Below are positions 1 to 8,467 of a stretch of 64,000 nt of DNA, piece after piece (the stretch's first letter is position 1; each line of letters starts with the position of its first letter). The notes beneath the pieces are model-generated. The model was not told the DNA's origin. It did not search any database and saw only the letters and a list, made by a program, of their open reading frames with translations. Location: positions 1 to 64,000 of the forward strand of contig JAKSKH010000005.1 in the NCBI GenBank assembly GCA_024401855.1, written 5' to 3'. The position numbers and the translations under genes were made by a program. This stretch comes from Bacteroidales bacterium (GTDB taxonomy: Bacteria; Bacteroidota; Bacteroidia; Bacteroidales; UBA932).

Positions 1-1467
1 AAGTTCAACAGCATCTCCATCTCCGGATATCACATCCAGGAGGCCGGAGCCACCGCTGACATCGAGCTCGCGTACACCCTTGCCGACGGTATGGAATACC
101 TCAGGGCAGGTGTCAATGCAGGTATTGACGTGGATGCATTCGCACCTAGGCTTTCATTCTTCTGGGGCATAGGCATGAACCACTTCATGGAGATTGCAAA
201 GCTTCGTGCAGGACGTCTTCTCTGGGCCAAGATCGTGAAGAGCTTCGGTGCAAAGAGCGACAAATCAATGCCTTTGCGTACACACTGCCAGACATCAGGA
301 TGGTCTCTCACCGCACAGGATCCGTTCAACAACGTAGGACGTACAGCAGTCGAGGCTATGTCCGCTGTGCTCGGCCACACCCAGAGTCTTCATACCAATG
401 CTCTTGACGAAGCCATCGCACTTCCTACAGACTTCTCTGCACGTATCGCCCGCAACACTCAGATCTACATCCAGAACGAGACCAAGGTCTGCAAGCAGAT
501 TGACCCTTGGGCAGGTTCGTACTACGTGGAGAGCCTCACAAACGAGCTTGTTGACAAGGCTTGGGCCCTCATCGAGGAAGTGGAGAAACTCGGCGGTATG
601 GCAAAGGCCATCGAGACCGGAGTTCCCAAGATGCGTATCGAGGAAGCCGCAGCCCGCACACAGGCACGTATCGACTCAGGCGCACAGACAATTGTCGGTA
701 TCAACAAATACGGTCTTGATCACGAAGATCCCATCGATATCCTCGAGATCAACAACGCAGAAGTCAGGAAGCAGCAGGAGGAGTCTCTCGCAGCCCTTCG
801 CGCAAACCGTGACGAGAATGCATGCCGCGCCGCTCTCGATGCTCTTACCGAAGTTGTACGCACAGGAAAGGGCAACCTTCTTGAAGCAGCCATCGAGTGC
901 GCTAAACTGCGCTGCACCCTCGGTGAGATCAGTGATGCATGTGAGAAAGTCGTAGGACGTTATCAAGCAACAATCAGAACCATTTCAGGAGTGTACAGTT
1001 CAGAATACAAGAAGGATGAGCAGTTCGAAGAAGCTGTCCGCCTTACAGACGAATTCGCAAAGAAAGAAGGACGTCGTCCCCGTATCTTCATCGCCAAGAT
1101 GGGACAGGACGGACATGACCGCGGGGCAAAGGTCGTAGCAACAGGTTACGCCGACTGCGGATATGACGTAGATATGGGACCTCTCTTCCAAACCCCTGAG
1201 GAAGCGGCACGCGCAGCTGTCGAGAACGACGTTCACATTGTGGGCGCATCCTCACTCGCAGCAGGTCACAAGACCCTCATCCCTCAGCTCATTGAGGAGC
1301 TCCGCAAACTCGGACGCGAGGACATCATGGTCGTTGCCGGTGGTGTAATACCTACCCAGGACTATGACTTCCTCTACAAGGCAGGTGTTGCAGCTATATT
1401 CGGCCCCGGTACCCCGGTGGCTTATTCCGCTGCTACAATGATGAAACTTATGATGGGTAAAGAATAG
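1..1467 (+). CDS. mutB: Methylmalonyl-CoA mutase large subunit (3' part)
   Basis: Interconverts succinyl-CoA and methylmalonyl-CoA with adenosylcobalamin, a step of the succinate-propionate pathway. The gene is open from the first base, so about 225 N-terminal residues of a family near 715 residues lie outside the window; 488 codons are visible. The first half matches the substrate-binding TIM barrel ([32 protein letters not shown]). The last ~130 residues form the B12-binding domain, with DGHDRG at 1108-1125 whose His (1114-1116) is the cobalt ligand. The acetyl-CoA hydrolase/transferase gene starts 9 bases later, suggesting co-transcription. The small subunit would be expected just upstream, but that is inference. 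Confidence 0.97.
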   Translation, partial: KFNSISISGYHIQEAGATADIELAYTLADGMEYLRAGVNAGIDVDAFAPRLSFFWGIGMNHFMEIAKLRAGRLLWAKIVKSFGAKSDKSMPLRTHCQTSGWSLTAQDPFNNVGRTAVEAMSAVLGHTQSLHTNALDEAIALPTDFSARIARNTQIYIQNETKVCKQIDPWAGSYYVESLTNELVDKAWALIEEVEKLGGMAKAIETGVPKMRIEEAAARTQARIDSGAQTIVGINKYGLDHEDPIDILEINNAEVRKQQEESLAALRANRDENACRAALDALTEVVRTGKGNLLEAAIECAKLRCTLGEISDACEKVVGRYQATIRTISGVYSSEYKKDEQFEEAVRLTDEFAKKEGRRPRIFIAKMGQDGHDRGAKVVATGYADCGYDVDMGPLFQTPEEAARAAVENDVHIVGASSLAAGHKTLIPQLIEELRKLGREDIMVVAGGVIPTQDYDFLYKAGVAAIFGPGTPVAYSAATMMKLMMGKE

Positions 1468-1476
1468 TAAAGGCTT

Positions 1477-2778
1477 ATGAAACAGATTAATTTTGTAAGT
1501 GCAGATGAGGCTGTAAAGGTTGTCAAATCCGGTGACCACATTCATTTAAGCAGCGTCGCAAGCGCACCCCAGTGCCTGATCCAGGCCCTGTGCCGCAGAG
1601 GTGATGCCGGAGAACTGGAGGATGTCCGCATCCACCATCTCCATACTGAAGGTCCCGCACCTTACGCAGACGAGAAATACAGCGGAATATTCTTCCACCA
1701 GGCTTTCTTCGTCGGCGGCAACGTCCGCAAAGGCGTTCAGAGCGGTTATGCAGACTACATCCCTGTATTCCTTTCCGAGACACAGAAGCTTTACCGCTGC
1801 GGAGCCGTACCCTGTGACGTGGCAATGATCCAGGTATGCCCTCCCGACGAGAACGGTATGGTATCGCTCGGTACCAGCGTTGATGCTACGCTTGCAGCAG
1901 TCGAGTGCGCAAAAACGGTGATTGCCGTAGTGAATCCTCACGTTCCCCGCGCTTTCGGTCAGGCAATGATCTCAATCGACCAAATTGACATCTTCGTTCA
2001 GGATGACACACCTCTTATGGAGGCCAAGGTCGTTGTTCCAGACGAGACCGACCTCGCCATCGGAGAGAACTGTCTGCCTCTTATCAAGGACGGAGCATGT
2101 CTCCAGCTTGGAATCGGAGCTCTTCCCAACGCTATTCTGGCAAAACTCGGAAACCACAAGAACCTCGGTATCCATACCGAAATGTTCGCTGACGGCGTAC
2201 TCGATCTGGTTGAAAAGGGTGTCATCAACGGTTCCAACAAGGTTACCGACAAGGGTAAGATCGTATCCACCTTCCTTATGGGTTCACAGAAGGTCTATGA
2301 CTTCATCGACAACAACCCCGACGTATTGATGATGGATGTAGGATACACCAATGACCCTTATGTAATCTGCAAGAACCCCCGTATGACAGCCATCAACTCA
2401 GCAGTTGAGATGGACATTACCGGTCAGGTTTGTGCAGACTCTATCGGAACCAAGCACTTCAGCGGTGTCGGTGGTCAGATTGACTTCATCTACGGAGCTT
2501 CCCTTGCAGAGGAAGGCGTACCTATCATCGCCATGTCCTCACGCACGAAGAAGGGCGTATCCAAGATATCACCGGTATTGAAGGAAGGTGCAGGTGTCGT
2601 CACTTCAAGGTTCCACGTACATTGGGTGGTAACCGAGTGGGGTGCGGTCAACCTTTACGGCAAAAGTTATCAGGAGCGCGCACGCCTTCTGACCTCAATC
2701 GCCCATCCGGACGACCGTGAGGCCCTCGAGAAAGCCGCATTCGAACGCTTCGGAAGGCACTACTTGATTGTGAAGTAA
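1477..2778 (+). CDS. Acetyl-CoA hydrolase / CoA-transferase family protein
   Basis: 433 residues, full length for the Cat1/AbfT-like acetyl-CoA hydrolase/transferase family. These enzymes move CoA between acyl groups through a glutamyl-CoA thioester. The catalytic Glu is most likely E235 in GIHTEMFADGV, and the Gly-rich segments LGIGALPNA and FSGVGGQIDF fit the acyl-CoA pocket. Its place 9 bases after methylmalonyl-CoA mutase suggests propionyl-CoA:succinate CoA-transfer, the reaction that releases propionate and regenerates succinyl-CoA, rather than simple hydrolysis. That specificity is inferred from context. A strong terminator follows. Confidence 0.92.
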   Translation: MKQINFVSADEAVKVVKSGDHIHLSSVASAPQCLIQALCRRGDAGELEDVRIHHLHTEGPAPYADEKYSGIFFHQAFFVGGNVRKGVQSGYADYIPVFLSETQKLYRCGAVPCDVAMIQVCPPDENGMVSLGTSVDATLAAVECAKTVIAVVNPHVPRAFGQAMISIDQIDIFVQDDTPLMEAKVVVPDETDLAIGENCLPLIKDGACLQLGIGALPNAILAKLGNHKNLGIHTEMFADGVLDLVEKGVINGSNKVTDKGKIVSTFLMGSQKVYDFIDNNPDVLMMDVGYTNDPYVICKNPRMTAINSAVEMDITGQVCADSIGTKHFSGVGGQIDFIYGASLAEEGVPIIAMSSRTKKGVSKISPVLKEGAGVVTSRFHVHWVVTEWGAVNLYGKSYQERARLLTSIAHPDDREALEKAAFERFGRHYLIVK

Positions 2779-2801
2779 TTCACGGACAAGTATATAATAA
2801 G

Positions 2802-2831
2802 AAAAGAGGAAGGCAAGTCTTCCTCTTTTTT
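2802..2831 (+). terminator. Rho-independent terminator after the CoA-transferase gene
   Basis: A perfect 11-bp stem (2802-2812 with 2819-2829) has a 6-base loop and runs into a T tract. It lies 23 bases after the stop codon and closes the mutase/CoA-transferase transcript. Confidence 0.88.
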
Positions 2832-2882
2832 ATTTTACTGAAGAAAACCAGTATTTAAAAATGAGGCACAGGTATTGCAGGA

Positions 2883-2910
2883 TTTGTATAAACAAATATT
2901 GTTATATTTG
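2883..2910 (+). promoter_or_regulatory. Bacteroidota-type promoter for the FISUMP lipoprotein gene
   Basis: TATATTTG at 2903-2910 matches the TAnnTTTG -7 element. A TTTG at 2883-2886 could be the -33 box, but the 16-base spacing is shorter than the usual 19-21. The start codon follows 33 bases later. Confidence 0.5.
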
Positions 2911-2943
2911 TCAGTTTAAAATATACAGAAACAAAAAACGGAA

Positions 2944-3810
2944 ATGAAAATCAAATCGTTAATCTTTCTTCTGCCCTGCATGGCCATGGTGTCCTGCATA
3001 CTCTCAGTCGACTCGGTAACTCCCCAGTACAGCGCCATTATGGATGAAGGCTACGGAGGGCAATGTACATTCATGGTTTACGCCTCCGGACAATGGACTT
3101 GTTCCCCGTCATCAAACATAGAGGGAATGACCGTCTCCCCCAACACAGGGCAGGGTGACACGGAGATAACACTTACAATTCCGGAAAACATTACCGGAAT
3201 GACTCAGGTCAGCTACGTCAATTTCTCCTGCGGGAGCGCAAGGACTCCCATGACCATCTACCACGAGATTCCCACAATGGTTCTTGGAGACACTGAATAT
3301 CTCGCCGTCAAGATGAAAGACGACAACTGGTGGACCGCAAGCAATATCCATTACATCGAACCCGGCAAGGAAATATCCGCAAGGGACTTCAGCACCAACA
3401 CGGGCATATGGTATCCCTGCAACCCGGAAACCGGAGAAGCCGACCTGTCGATGAACGGAATCAAGACAAAAGGATACTTCTATTCCCCGGAAATCCTGAA
3501 CAGTATCTGCCCCGAAGGATGGCATCTTGCCACATTCTCCGAATGGAAGAATCTTGTAGACAATTATTCCTGTGAGGAACTCAACAAGGAAGGGTTCAAC
3601 CTTGCCACTGTAGGGTATGTAGTAAACGGTGAATCGTATTCAACGGAATATCCTGTCACCTACTATGCCTGCGGTTTGAAGGATGGTTCGGAAACCCAGG
3701 ATGCAGCAATCCTCAGCGGTGATTCATCATCACTTGAAATGACGATGGGAAGCTACAACAACGGCGACGGAGTCAGCGCACGCTGCGTAAAGACAATAAA
3801 TCTTCTCTAA
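2944..3810 (+). CDS. FISUMP-domain lipoprotein
   Basis: 288 residues of unknown function. The N-terminus is a lipoprotein signal peptide with lipobox ending MVSC (Cys18). Residues ~40-108 resemble a BACON/Ig-like beta domain (GQWTCSPSS, SPNTGQGDTEITL). The C-terminal half has the features of the Fibrobacter succinogenes major paralogous (FISUMP) domain: CPEGWHLATFSEW near residue 190 and GDGVSARCVK at the end. It is probably anchored to the outer membrane and exposed at the surface. It has its own promoter and sits 3 bases before the M3 peptidase gene, so the two are likely co-transcribed. Its ligand is not known. Confidence 0.8.
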   Translation: MKIKSLIFLLPCMAMVSCILSVDSVTPQYSAIMDEGYGGQCTFMVYASGQWTCSPSSNIEGMTVSPNTGQGDTEITLTIPENITGMTQVSYVNFSCGSARTPMTIYHEIPTMVLGDTEYLAVKMKDDNWWTASNIHYIEPGKEISARDFSTNTGIWYPCNPETGEADLSMNGIKTKGYFYSPEILNSICPEGWHLATFSEWKNLVDNYSCEELNKEGFNLATVGYVVNGESYSTEYPVTYYACGLKDGSETQDAAILSGDSSSLEMTMGSYNNGDGVSARCVKTINLL

Positions 3811-3813
3811 CAT

Positions 3814-5919
3814 ATGAAAAAAAACTTGTTTATCATCCTGTCAGTAATGACGGCAATAATATCCTGCAAAATGGAAAATCCTCTTCTGACCGAGTCTCCG
3901 CTTCCATACGGAGCTCCCCAGTTTGACAAGATAAAGAATGAACACTATCCTCCGGCCTTTGAACAGGGATTCAAGGAAGGAAAGGCGGAGATTGACGCAA
4001 TCGTGGCCAACACGGATGAGCCCACGTTCGAGAACACCATCGTAGCGCTCGAAGAGTCCGGACAGACGCTGGAGCGCGTTTCCTCAATCTTCTACAACCT
4101 TATGGAAGCCGATACCGATGACGAGAAACAGGAGATAGCGGAAAAAATCTCCCCGATGATGAACGAGTACTCCATGTACATCTCCCTCAACGAAGCACTC
4201 TTTGGGAGAGTAAAGTCCGTCTATGACAAGAGAGAAACCCTCAATCTGGACAAAGACCAGATGAGGCTCCTCGAAAAAACATACAAAGGATTCGTTCGCG
4301 GAGGAGCCAATCTCTCTCCCGAAGACAAGGAAACATTCAGCAAGCTGTCTGAGGAATTGTCCCTTACGCAGCTCCAGTTCAGCAAGAACGCCCTTGATGC
4401 CACGAACGCCTTCAGCATGAATCTCACTGAAGAAAGCCAGCTTGAAGGTCTTCCTGATTTCGTGCGCGAAATCGGCGCTTCCGCGGCGAAGGAGAAAGGT
4501 CAGGAAGGATGGACCTTCGACCTCAGCTACCCCAGCTACTCTCCTTTCATGCAGTACAGTTCCTGCAGGGAACTCAGGGAAAAGATGTGGAGAGCTTACA
4601 ACAGCAAGGCTATAGGAGGCGACTTCGACAACACGGAGGTTTGCCGCCATATAGCAGATCTGCGCATCAGGATTGCCAATATTCTCGGATACAGGACCTA
4701 CGCTGACGTTGCAACGGAAGACAGAATGGTGAAAGGAACGGAGAATGTATATAAGTTCCTTGGCGAACTTATGGAGCCTTCCCTGCCGGTGGCAAGAAAA
4801 GAAGTTGCAACCATTCTGGAATACGCAAAGGCCAACGGATTTGAGGGAGAGGAAATAATGCCATGGGATTTCAGCTACTGGTCAGAGAAATACAAGGATG
4901 CCACATATTCTCTCAGTGACGAGGTCCTCAAGCCGTATTTCCAGCTGGATAACTGCATTGATGCAGTACTGGGGCTTGCCACAAAACTCTACGGGCTCCA
5001 GTTCGTGGAACGCAAAGACATTCCCGGCTATCACAAGGACGTTCATGTATTTGACGTATTGGACAAAGACGGACGCCATCTTTCCCTTTTCTATGCAGAT
5101 TTCTTCCCGCGCGCAAGCAAACGCTCCGGTGCATGGATGACGGAATTCCGCGGTCAGAGCATAAGGAACGGAGTCGAATACCGTCCTTTCATCAGCATAG
5201 TGACAAACTTCAGCAAGCCCACGGAGACAGCGCCCTCACTGCTTACTCATTATGAACTGACAACTTTCCTCCATGAATTCGGGCATGCCCTTCATGGAAT
5301 GCTGGCAGAAGGCAGATACGGTTCAATGACAGGAACGAGCGTAGACCACGACTTCGTGGAACTTCCCTCCCAGATTATGGAGAACTGGGGATACGAGCGC
5401 GATTACCTGAAGCCCTTCGCAAAACACTACCTTACCGGAGAAGAGATTCCGGATGAACTGATAGACAAGATTATAGAAGCTAAGAATTACCATGCAGCCT
5501 ATGCTCAGGTCCGTCAGCTCCAGTTCGGATACCTGGATATGGCATGGCACACACTGACCGCTCTGCCCGAAGAAGGCACTCTTGAATTCGAGAAGAATGT
5601 TTATTCTCCGATAAACGTCCTCCCTGCCATTGACGGCACAAGCATGTCAACCACTTTCAGCCATATATTCACAGGAGGATACAGTGCAGGATATTATTCA
5701 TACAAATGGGCCGAAGTACTTGAGGCAGATGCCTTCTCCCTGTTCAAGGAGAAGGGAATATTCAACACTGAGGTGTCAGAATCCTTCAGAGAAAACATTC
5801 TTTCCAAAGGCTCTTCAGATGATGAGGCTGTTCTCTACAGGAACTTCCGCGGTCATGACCCGGAGCCAAGGGCTCTTCTTGTCAAGCTCGGCATTGTGTC
5901 TGAAGGCTATGCCGAATAA
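3814..5919 (+). CDS. dcp: M3 family metallopeptidase, peptidyl-dipeptidase Dcp-like lipoprotein
   Basis: 701 residues, usual for Dcp. A zinc peptidase that removes dipeptides from the C-terminus of oligopeptides. The zinc site is HEFGH at 487-491, with the third ligand probably E516 in DFVELPSQ. The N-terminus is a lipoprotein signal (AIISC, Cys18), so the enzyme should be tethered in the periplasm or outer membrane, unlike soluble E. coli Dcp. It follows the FISUMP lipoprotein gene by 3 bases. A role in processing peptides taken up for nutrition is inferred. Confidence 0.95.
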   Translation: MKKNLFIILSVMTAIISCKMENPLLTESPLPYGAPQFDKIKNEHYPPAFEQGFKEGKAEIDAIVANTDEPTFENTIVALEESGQTLERVSSIFYNLMEADTDDEKQEIAEKISPMMNEYSMYISLNEALFGRVKSVYDKRETLNLDKDQMRLLEKTYKGFVRGGANLSPEDKETFSKLSEELSLTQLQFSKNALDATNAFSMNLTEESQLEGLPDFVREIGASAAKEKGQEGWTFDLSYPSYSPFMQYSSCRELREKMWRAYNSKAIGGDFDNTEVCRHIADLRIRIANILGYRTYADVATEDRMVKGTENVYKFLGELMEPSLPVARKEVATILEYAKANGFEGEEIMPWDFSYWSEKYKDATYSLSDEVLKPYFQLDNCIDAVLGLATKLYGLQFVERKDIPGYHKDVHVFDVLDKDGRHLSLFYADFFPRASKRSGAWMTEFRGQSIRNGVEYRPFISIVTNFSKPTETAPSLLTHYELTTFLHEFGHALHGMLAEGRYGSMTGTSVDHDFVELPSQIMENWGYERDYLKPFAKHYLTGEEIPDELIDKIIEAKNYHAAYAQVRQLQFGYLDMAWHTLTALPEEGTLEFEKNVYSPINVLPAIDGTSMSTTFSHIFTGGYSAGYYSYKWAEVLEADAFSLFKEKGIFNTEVSESFRENILSKGSSDDEAVLYRNFRGHDPEPRALLVKLGIVSEGYAE

Positions 5920-5924
5920 ATGCA

Positions 5925-6083
5925 ATGGCCGACAACTATCTTGAAAAACGATACAGCGAGGTGTTCGGTTCCGGAAACAAAGTGGATCCGGAAACCGGAT
6001 ACGCTTCCGCTGGAAAAAGGGAAAGGAGGGCGGTCCCTGTAAAAATCAGGAAAGCGCCCTCCCGTAAACCTGGAAATCAGTAG
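5925..6083 (+). CDS. Small conserved-looking protein, 52 aa (MADNYLE type)
   Basis: ATG at 5925 opens a 52-codon frame ending TAG at 6081-6083, starting 5 bases after the M3 peptidase stop. The product begins MADNYLEKRYSEVFG and ends in a Lys/Arg-rich tail. From memory, Bacteroidales genomes contain many short proteins starting with MADNYLE followed by basic residues; I cannot verify this here. No signal peptide or membrane segment is visible. A hairpin at 6025-6062, read on the other strand as the gdhA terminator, lies inside its 3' half, which weakens the case slightly. Function unknown. Confidence 0.55.
   Translation: MADNYLEKRYSEVFGSGNKVDPETGYASAGKRERRAVPVKIRKAPSRKPGNQ
6012..6062 (-). 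terminator. Terminator hairpin for the gdhA end of the minus-strand operon
   Basis: An 8-bp GC-rich stem (6025-6032 with 6055-6062) encloses a second 4-bp stem (6036-6039 with 6047-6050). On the minus strand it is followed by a T-rich run (complement of 6012-6024). It lies about 30 bases past the gdhA stop. On the plus strand it falls inside the small MADNYLE-type reading frame. Confidence 0.6.
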
Positions 6084-6092
6084 ATTACCTTA

Positions 6093-7436
6093 CTAAACTA
6101 TTCCCTGCTCAAGCATTGCAGTGGCAACTTTCATGAAGCCGGCAATGTTTGCGCCTTTGACGTAATCTATCGTACCGTCGGGTTGTGTACCATACTTGAC
6201 ACAAGCCTCGTGGATTGAGTCCATGATAAAGTGAAGTTTCTCGTCAACTTCCCTGCCGCTCCAGCTGATATGGCTTGCATTCTGAGTCATCTCAAGACCT
6301 GACGTTGCCACACCTCCGGCATTCACAGCCTTTCCGGGCGCGAAGAGAACTCCGTTTTTCTGGAAGTAATGTATGGCACCGGGCTGGCAACCCATATTGG
6401 ACACTTCACAGCAGCACCATGTTCCGTTAGCCTTGAGCTCCCTGGCGTCATCCTCTGAAAGTTCATTCTGGAATGCACAGGGAAGAGCTATGTCACACTT
6501 GACGCTCCAGGCTTTCTTTCCGGCCCTGAATACGGTCTTTGTGGGGAACTTTTCTGCCATGTCCTCAACCTTATTACGGTTTGAAGCGCGCATTACCAGC
6601 ATATAGTCTATCATCTCCTTTGTAATTCCGTCGGGAATCTCACAGACTCCGTCGGGTCCGGAAACTGCAACGACTTTTGCGCCGAGTTCAGTCGCCTTTG
6701 TACAGGCTCCCCATGCTACGTTGCCGAAACCGCTGACAGCAATCCTGCACCCCTTGATGTCCTTGCCTGCCTTGTGAAGAAGGTTCTGTGTAAAATACAG
6801 GGCGCCGAAACCGGTAGCCTCCGGGCGGAGTATGCTTCCTCCCCAGGTAGCTCCCTTTCCTGTAAGCACACCAGTATTGTACTCACGGGCAAGCTTCTTA
6901 TACATTCCATAGAGATAACCGATTTCGCGGCCGCCAACACCCACATCGCCGGCAGGAATATCCTGATCCGGACCTATGCACTGCCACAATTCAAGCATGA
7001 AAGCCTGGCAGAAACGCATAATCTCGTCGTTTGACTTCCCTACGGGATCAAAATCGGAACCACCCTTGGCTCCTCCCATCGGAAGAGTGGTCAATGCATT
7101 CTTGAAAGTCTGCTCGAAGCCGAGGAACTTGAGCATGGAAGGCGTTACCGCCTTATGGAAACGGAGACCTCCCTTGTACGGGCCTATCGCACTGTTGAAC
7201 TGGATTCTATATCCTGTATTGGTCTGAACTTCGCCTTTGTCGTCAACCCAGGTGACGCGGAATGAGAAGATACGGTCAGGCTCGACCATTCTTTCAACGA
7301 TTTTGGCCTTCTCGAATTCAGGATGCATGTTATAAACATCCTCTATGCTTTCAAGAACTTCCTGAACAGCCTGCAGATACTCGTTTTCTCCAGGATACTT
7401 TGCCTGAAGCTTGCCAATAATGTCTTGTGTTTTCAT
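6093..7436 (-). CDS. gdhA: NADP-type glutamate dehydrogenase
   Basis: Reversible amination of 2-oxoglutarate to glutamate, the main ammonia-assimilation route in anaerobic Bacteroidales. 447 residues, the length of the hexameric bacterial class. GPYKGGLRFH (K88) and LPMGGAKGGSDFDP (K124) hold the substrate and catalytic lysines; SGFGNVAWG (235-243) is the dinucleotide-binding loop. NADP preference is inferred from family resemblance. It lies 8 bases after korB, so 2-oxoglutarate made by the ferredoxin oxidoreductase could be aminated directly by this enzyme. Confidence 0.95.
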   Translation of the reverse strand: MKTQDIIGKLQAKYPGENEYLQAVQEVLESIEDVYNMHPEFEKAKIVERMVEPDRIFSFRVTWVDDKGEVQTNTGYRIQFNSAIGPYKGGLRFHKAVTPSMLKFLGFEQTFKNALTTLPMGGAKGGSDFDPVGKSNDEIMRFCQAFMLELWQCIGPDQDIPAGDVGVGGREIGYLYGMYKKLAREYNTGVLTGKGATWGGSILRPEATGFGALYFTQNLLHKAGKDIKGCRIAVSGFGNVAWGACTKATELGAKVVAVSGPDGVCEIPDGITKEMIDYMLVMRASNRNKVEDMAEKFPTKTVFRAGKKAWSVKCDIALPCAFQNELSEDDARELKANGTWCCCEVSNMGCQPGAIHYFQKNGVLFAPGKAVNAGGVATSGLEMTQNASHISWSGREVDEKLHFIMDSIHEACVKYGTQPDGTIDYVKGANIAGFMKVATAMLEQGIV

Positions 7437-7444
7437 ATTGCTTG

Positions 7445-8464
7445 TTATTTAACTTCCCAAGTGGAACCGCTGTGAAGCAGTTCATCAACAGAATGAATGG
7501 TCGATTTAGCCATGACCTCCTTCACCTGGTCACGGACACCGTCATCGTAGGTGATATCCTTGACGTCCCGTATGACACCGAGGGCAACGGGATATTGAGG
7601 ACCTTTCATATCGGCAAGGGCCATATGGATGCCGATATTGTCTGTATGGGCATCATGCACCATTATGTCATCTTCAGTAAAACCGCCTTCTCCTATATGG
7701 ACGGCACGGATCTTCCTGCCGTCATATACAAGTCCCTTGTCACGGTTTTTTCCGAAAATCATCTTTTCTCCGTGTCTGAGCACAATGGTATGTTCCGCCT
7801 TGACTGCGGGATCGGACAGTGACTTGTGGGCACCGTCATTGAAAATTACGCAGTTCGTAAGCATTTCCATGACAGAACAACCGTCGTGAAGAGCCGCCGC
7901 CGTCATAATCTCTTCATTCAAAGCAAGCTCAACGTCGAGAGAACGTGCAAAGAAAGTACCCTTGGCTCCAAGAACCAGAGAGCCCGGATTGAACGGATGC
8001 TCCACAGTCCCGTAGGGGGAAGTCTTCGTAATTGCACCGAATTTCGATGTCGGGCTGTACTGTCCTTTTGTAAGACCGTAAATCTGGTTGTTGAAGAGAA
8101 TGACGTTTATGTCTATATTTCTCCTGATAGCATGAATGAAATGGTTTCCTCCAATTGCCAGGGCGTCACCGTCTCCGCATGCCTGCCATACGGTAAGCCA
8201 TGGATTGGCAACCTTGATTCCCGTAGATATCGCAGTAGCACGTCCGTGAATGCTGTGAAACCCATATGTGTCCATATAATATGGAAGACGGGAAGAACAT
8301 CCGATACCGGACACTATGACATATCTTTCCTTGTCGTAATTAAGAGCCTGGCTTACCTTGGGCAAAGCTCTCTGAAGAGCGGCAAGAACAGCATGGTCCC
8401 CGCATCCGGGACACCAGCGCACTTCCTGGTCACTCTTGAAATCCTTGAATGTTAGTGTAGCCAT
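7445..8464 (-). CDS. korB: 2-oxoacid:ferredoxin oxidoreductase, beta subunit
   Basis: 339 residues. The thiamine-diphosphate subunit of a CoA-dependent 2-oxoacid:ferredoxin oxidoreductase, probably 2-oxoglutarate. The N-terminal WCPGCGDH (CPGC 18-21) is typical of the family. GDGD (97-100) to NNQIYG (125-130) form the ThDP/Mg motif. The 3-base gap to korA and the two-gene korA-korB layout fit the 2-oxoglutarate type. Substrate is not proven by sequence, but the gdhA neighbour supports 2-oxoglutarate. In an anaerobe it may run reductively, from succinyl-CoA. Confidence 0.93.
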   Translation of the reverse strand: MATLTFKDFKSDQEVRWCPGCGDHAVLAALQRALPKVSQALNYDKERYVIVSGIGCSSRLPYYMDTYGFHSIHGRATAISTGIKVANPWLTVWQACGDGDALAIGGNHFIHAIRRNIDINVILFNNQIYGLTKGQYSPTSKFGAITKTSPYGTVEHPFNPGSLVLGAKGTFFARSLDVELALNEEIMTAAALHDGCSVMEMLTNCVIFNDGAHKSLSDPAVKAEHTIVLRHGEKMIFGKNRDKGLVYDGRKIRAVHIGEGGFTEDDIMVHDAHTDNIGIHMALADMKGPQYPVALGVIRDVKDITYDDGVRDQVKEVMAKSTIHSVDELLHSGSTWEVK

Positions 8465-8467
8465 AAT

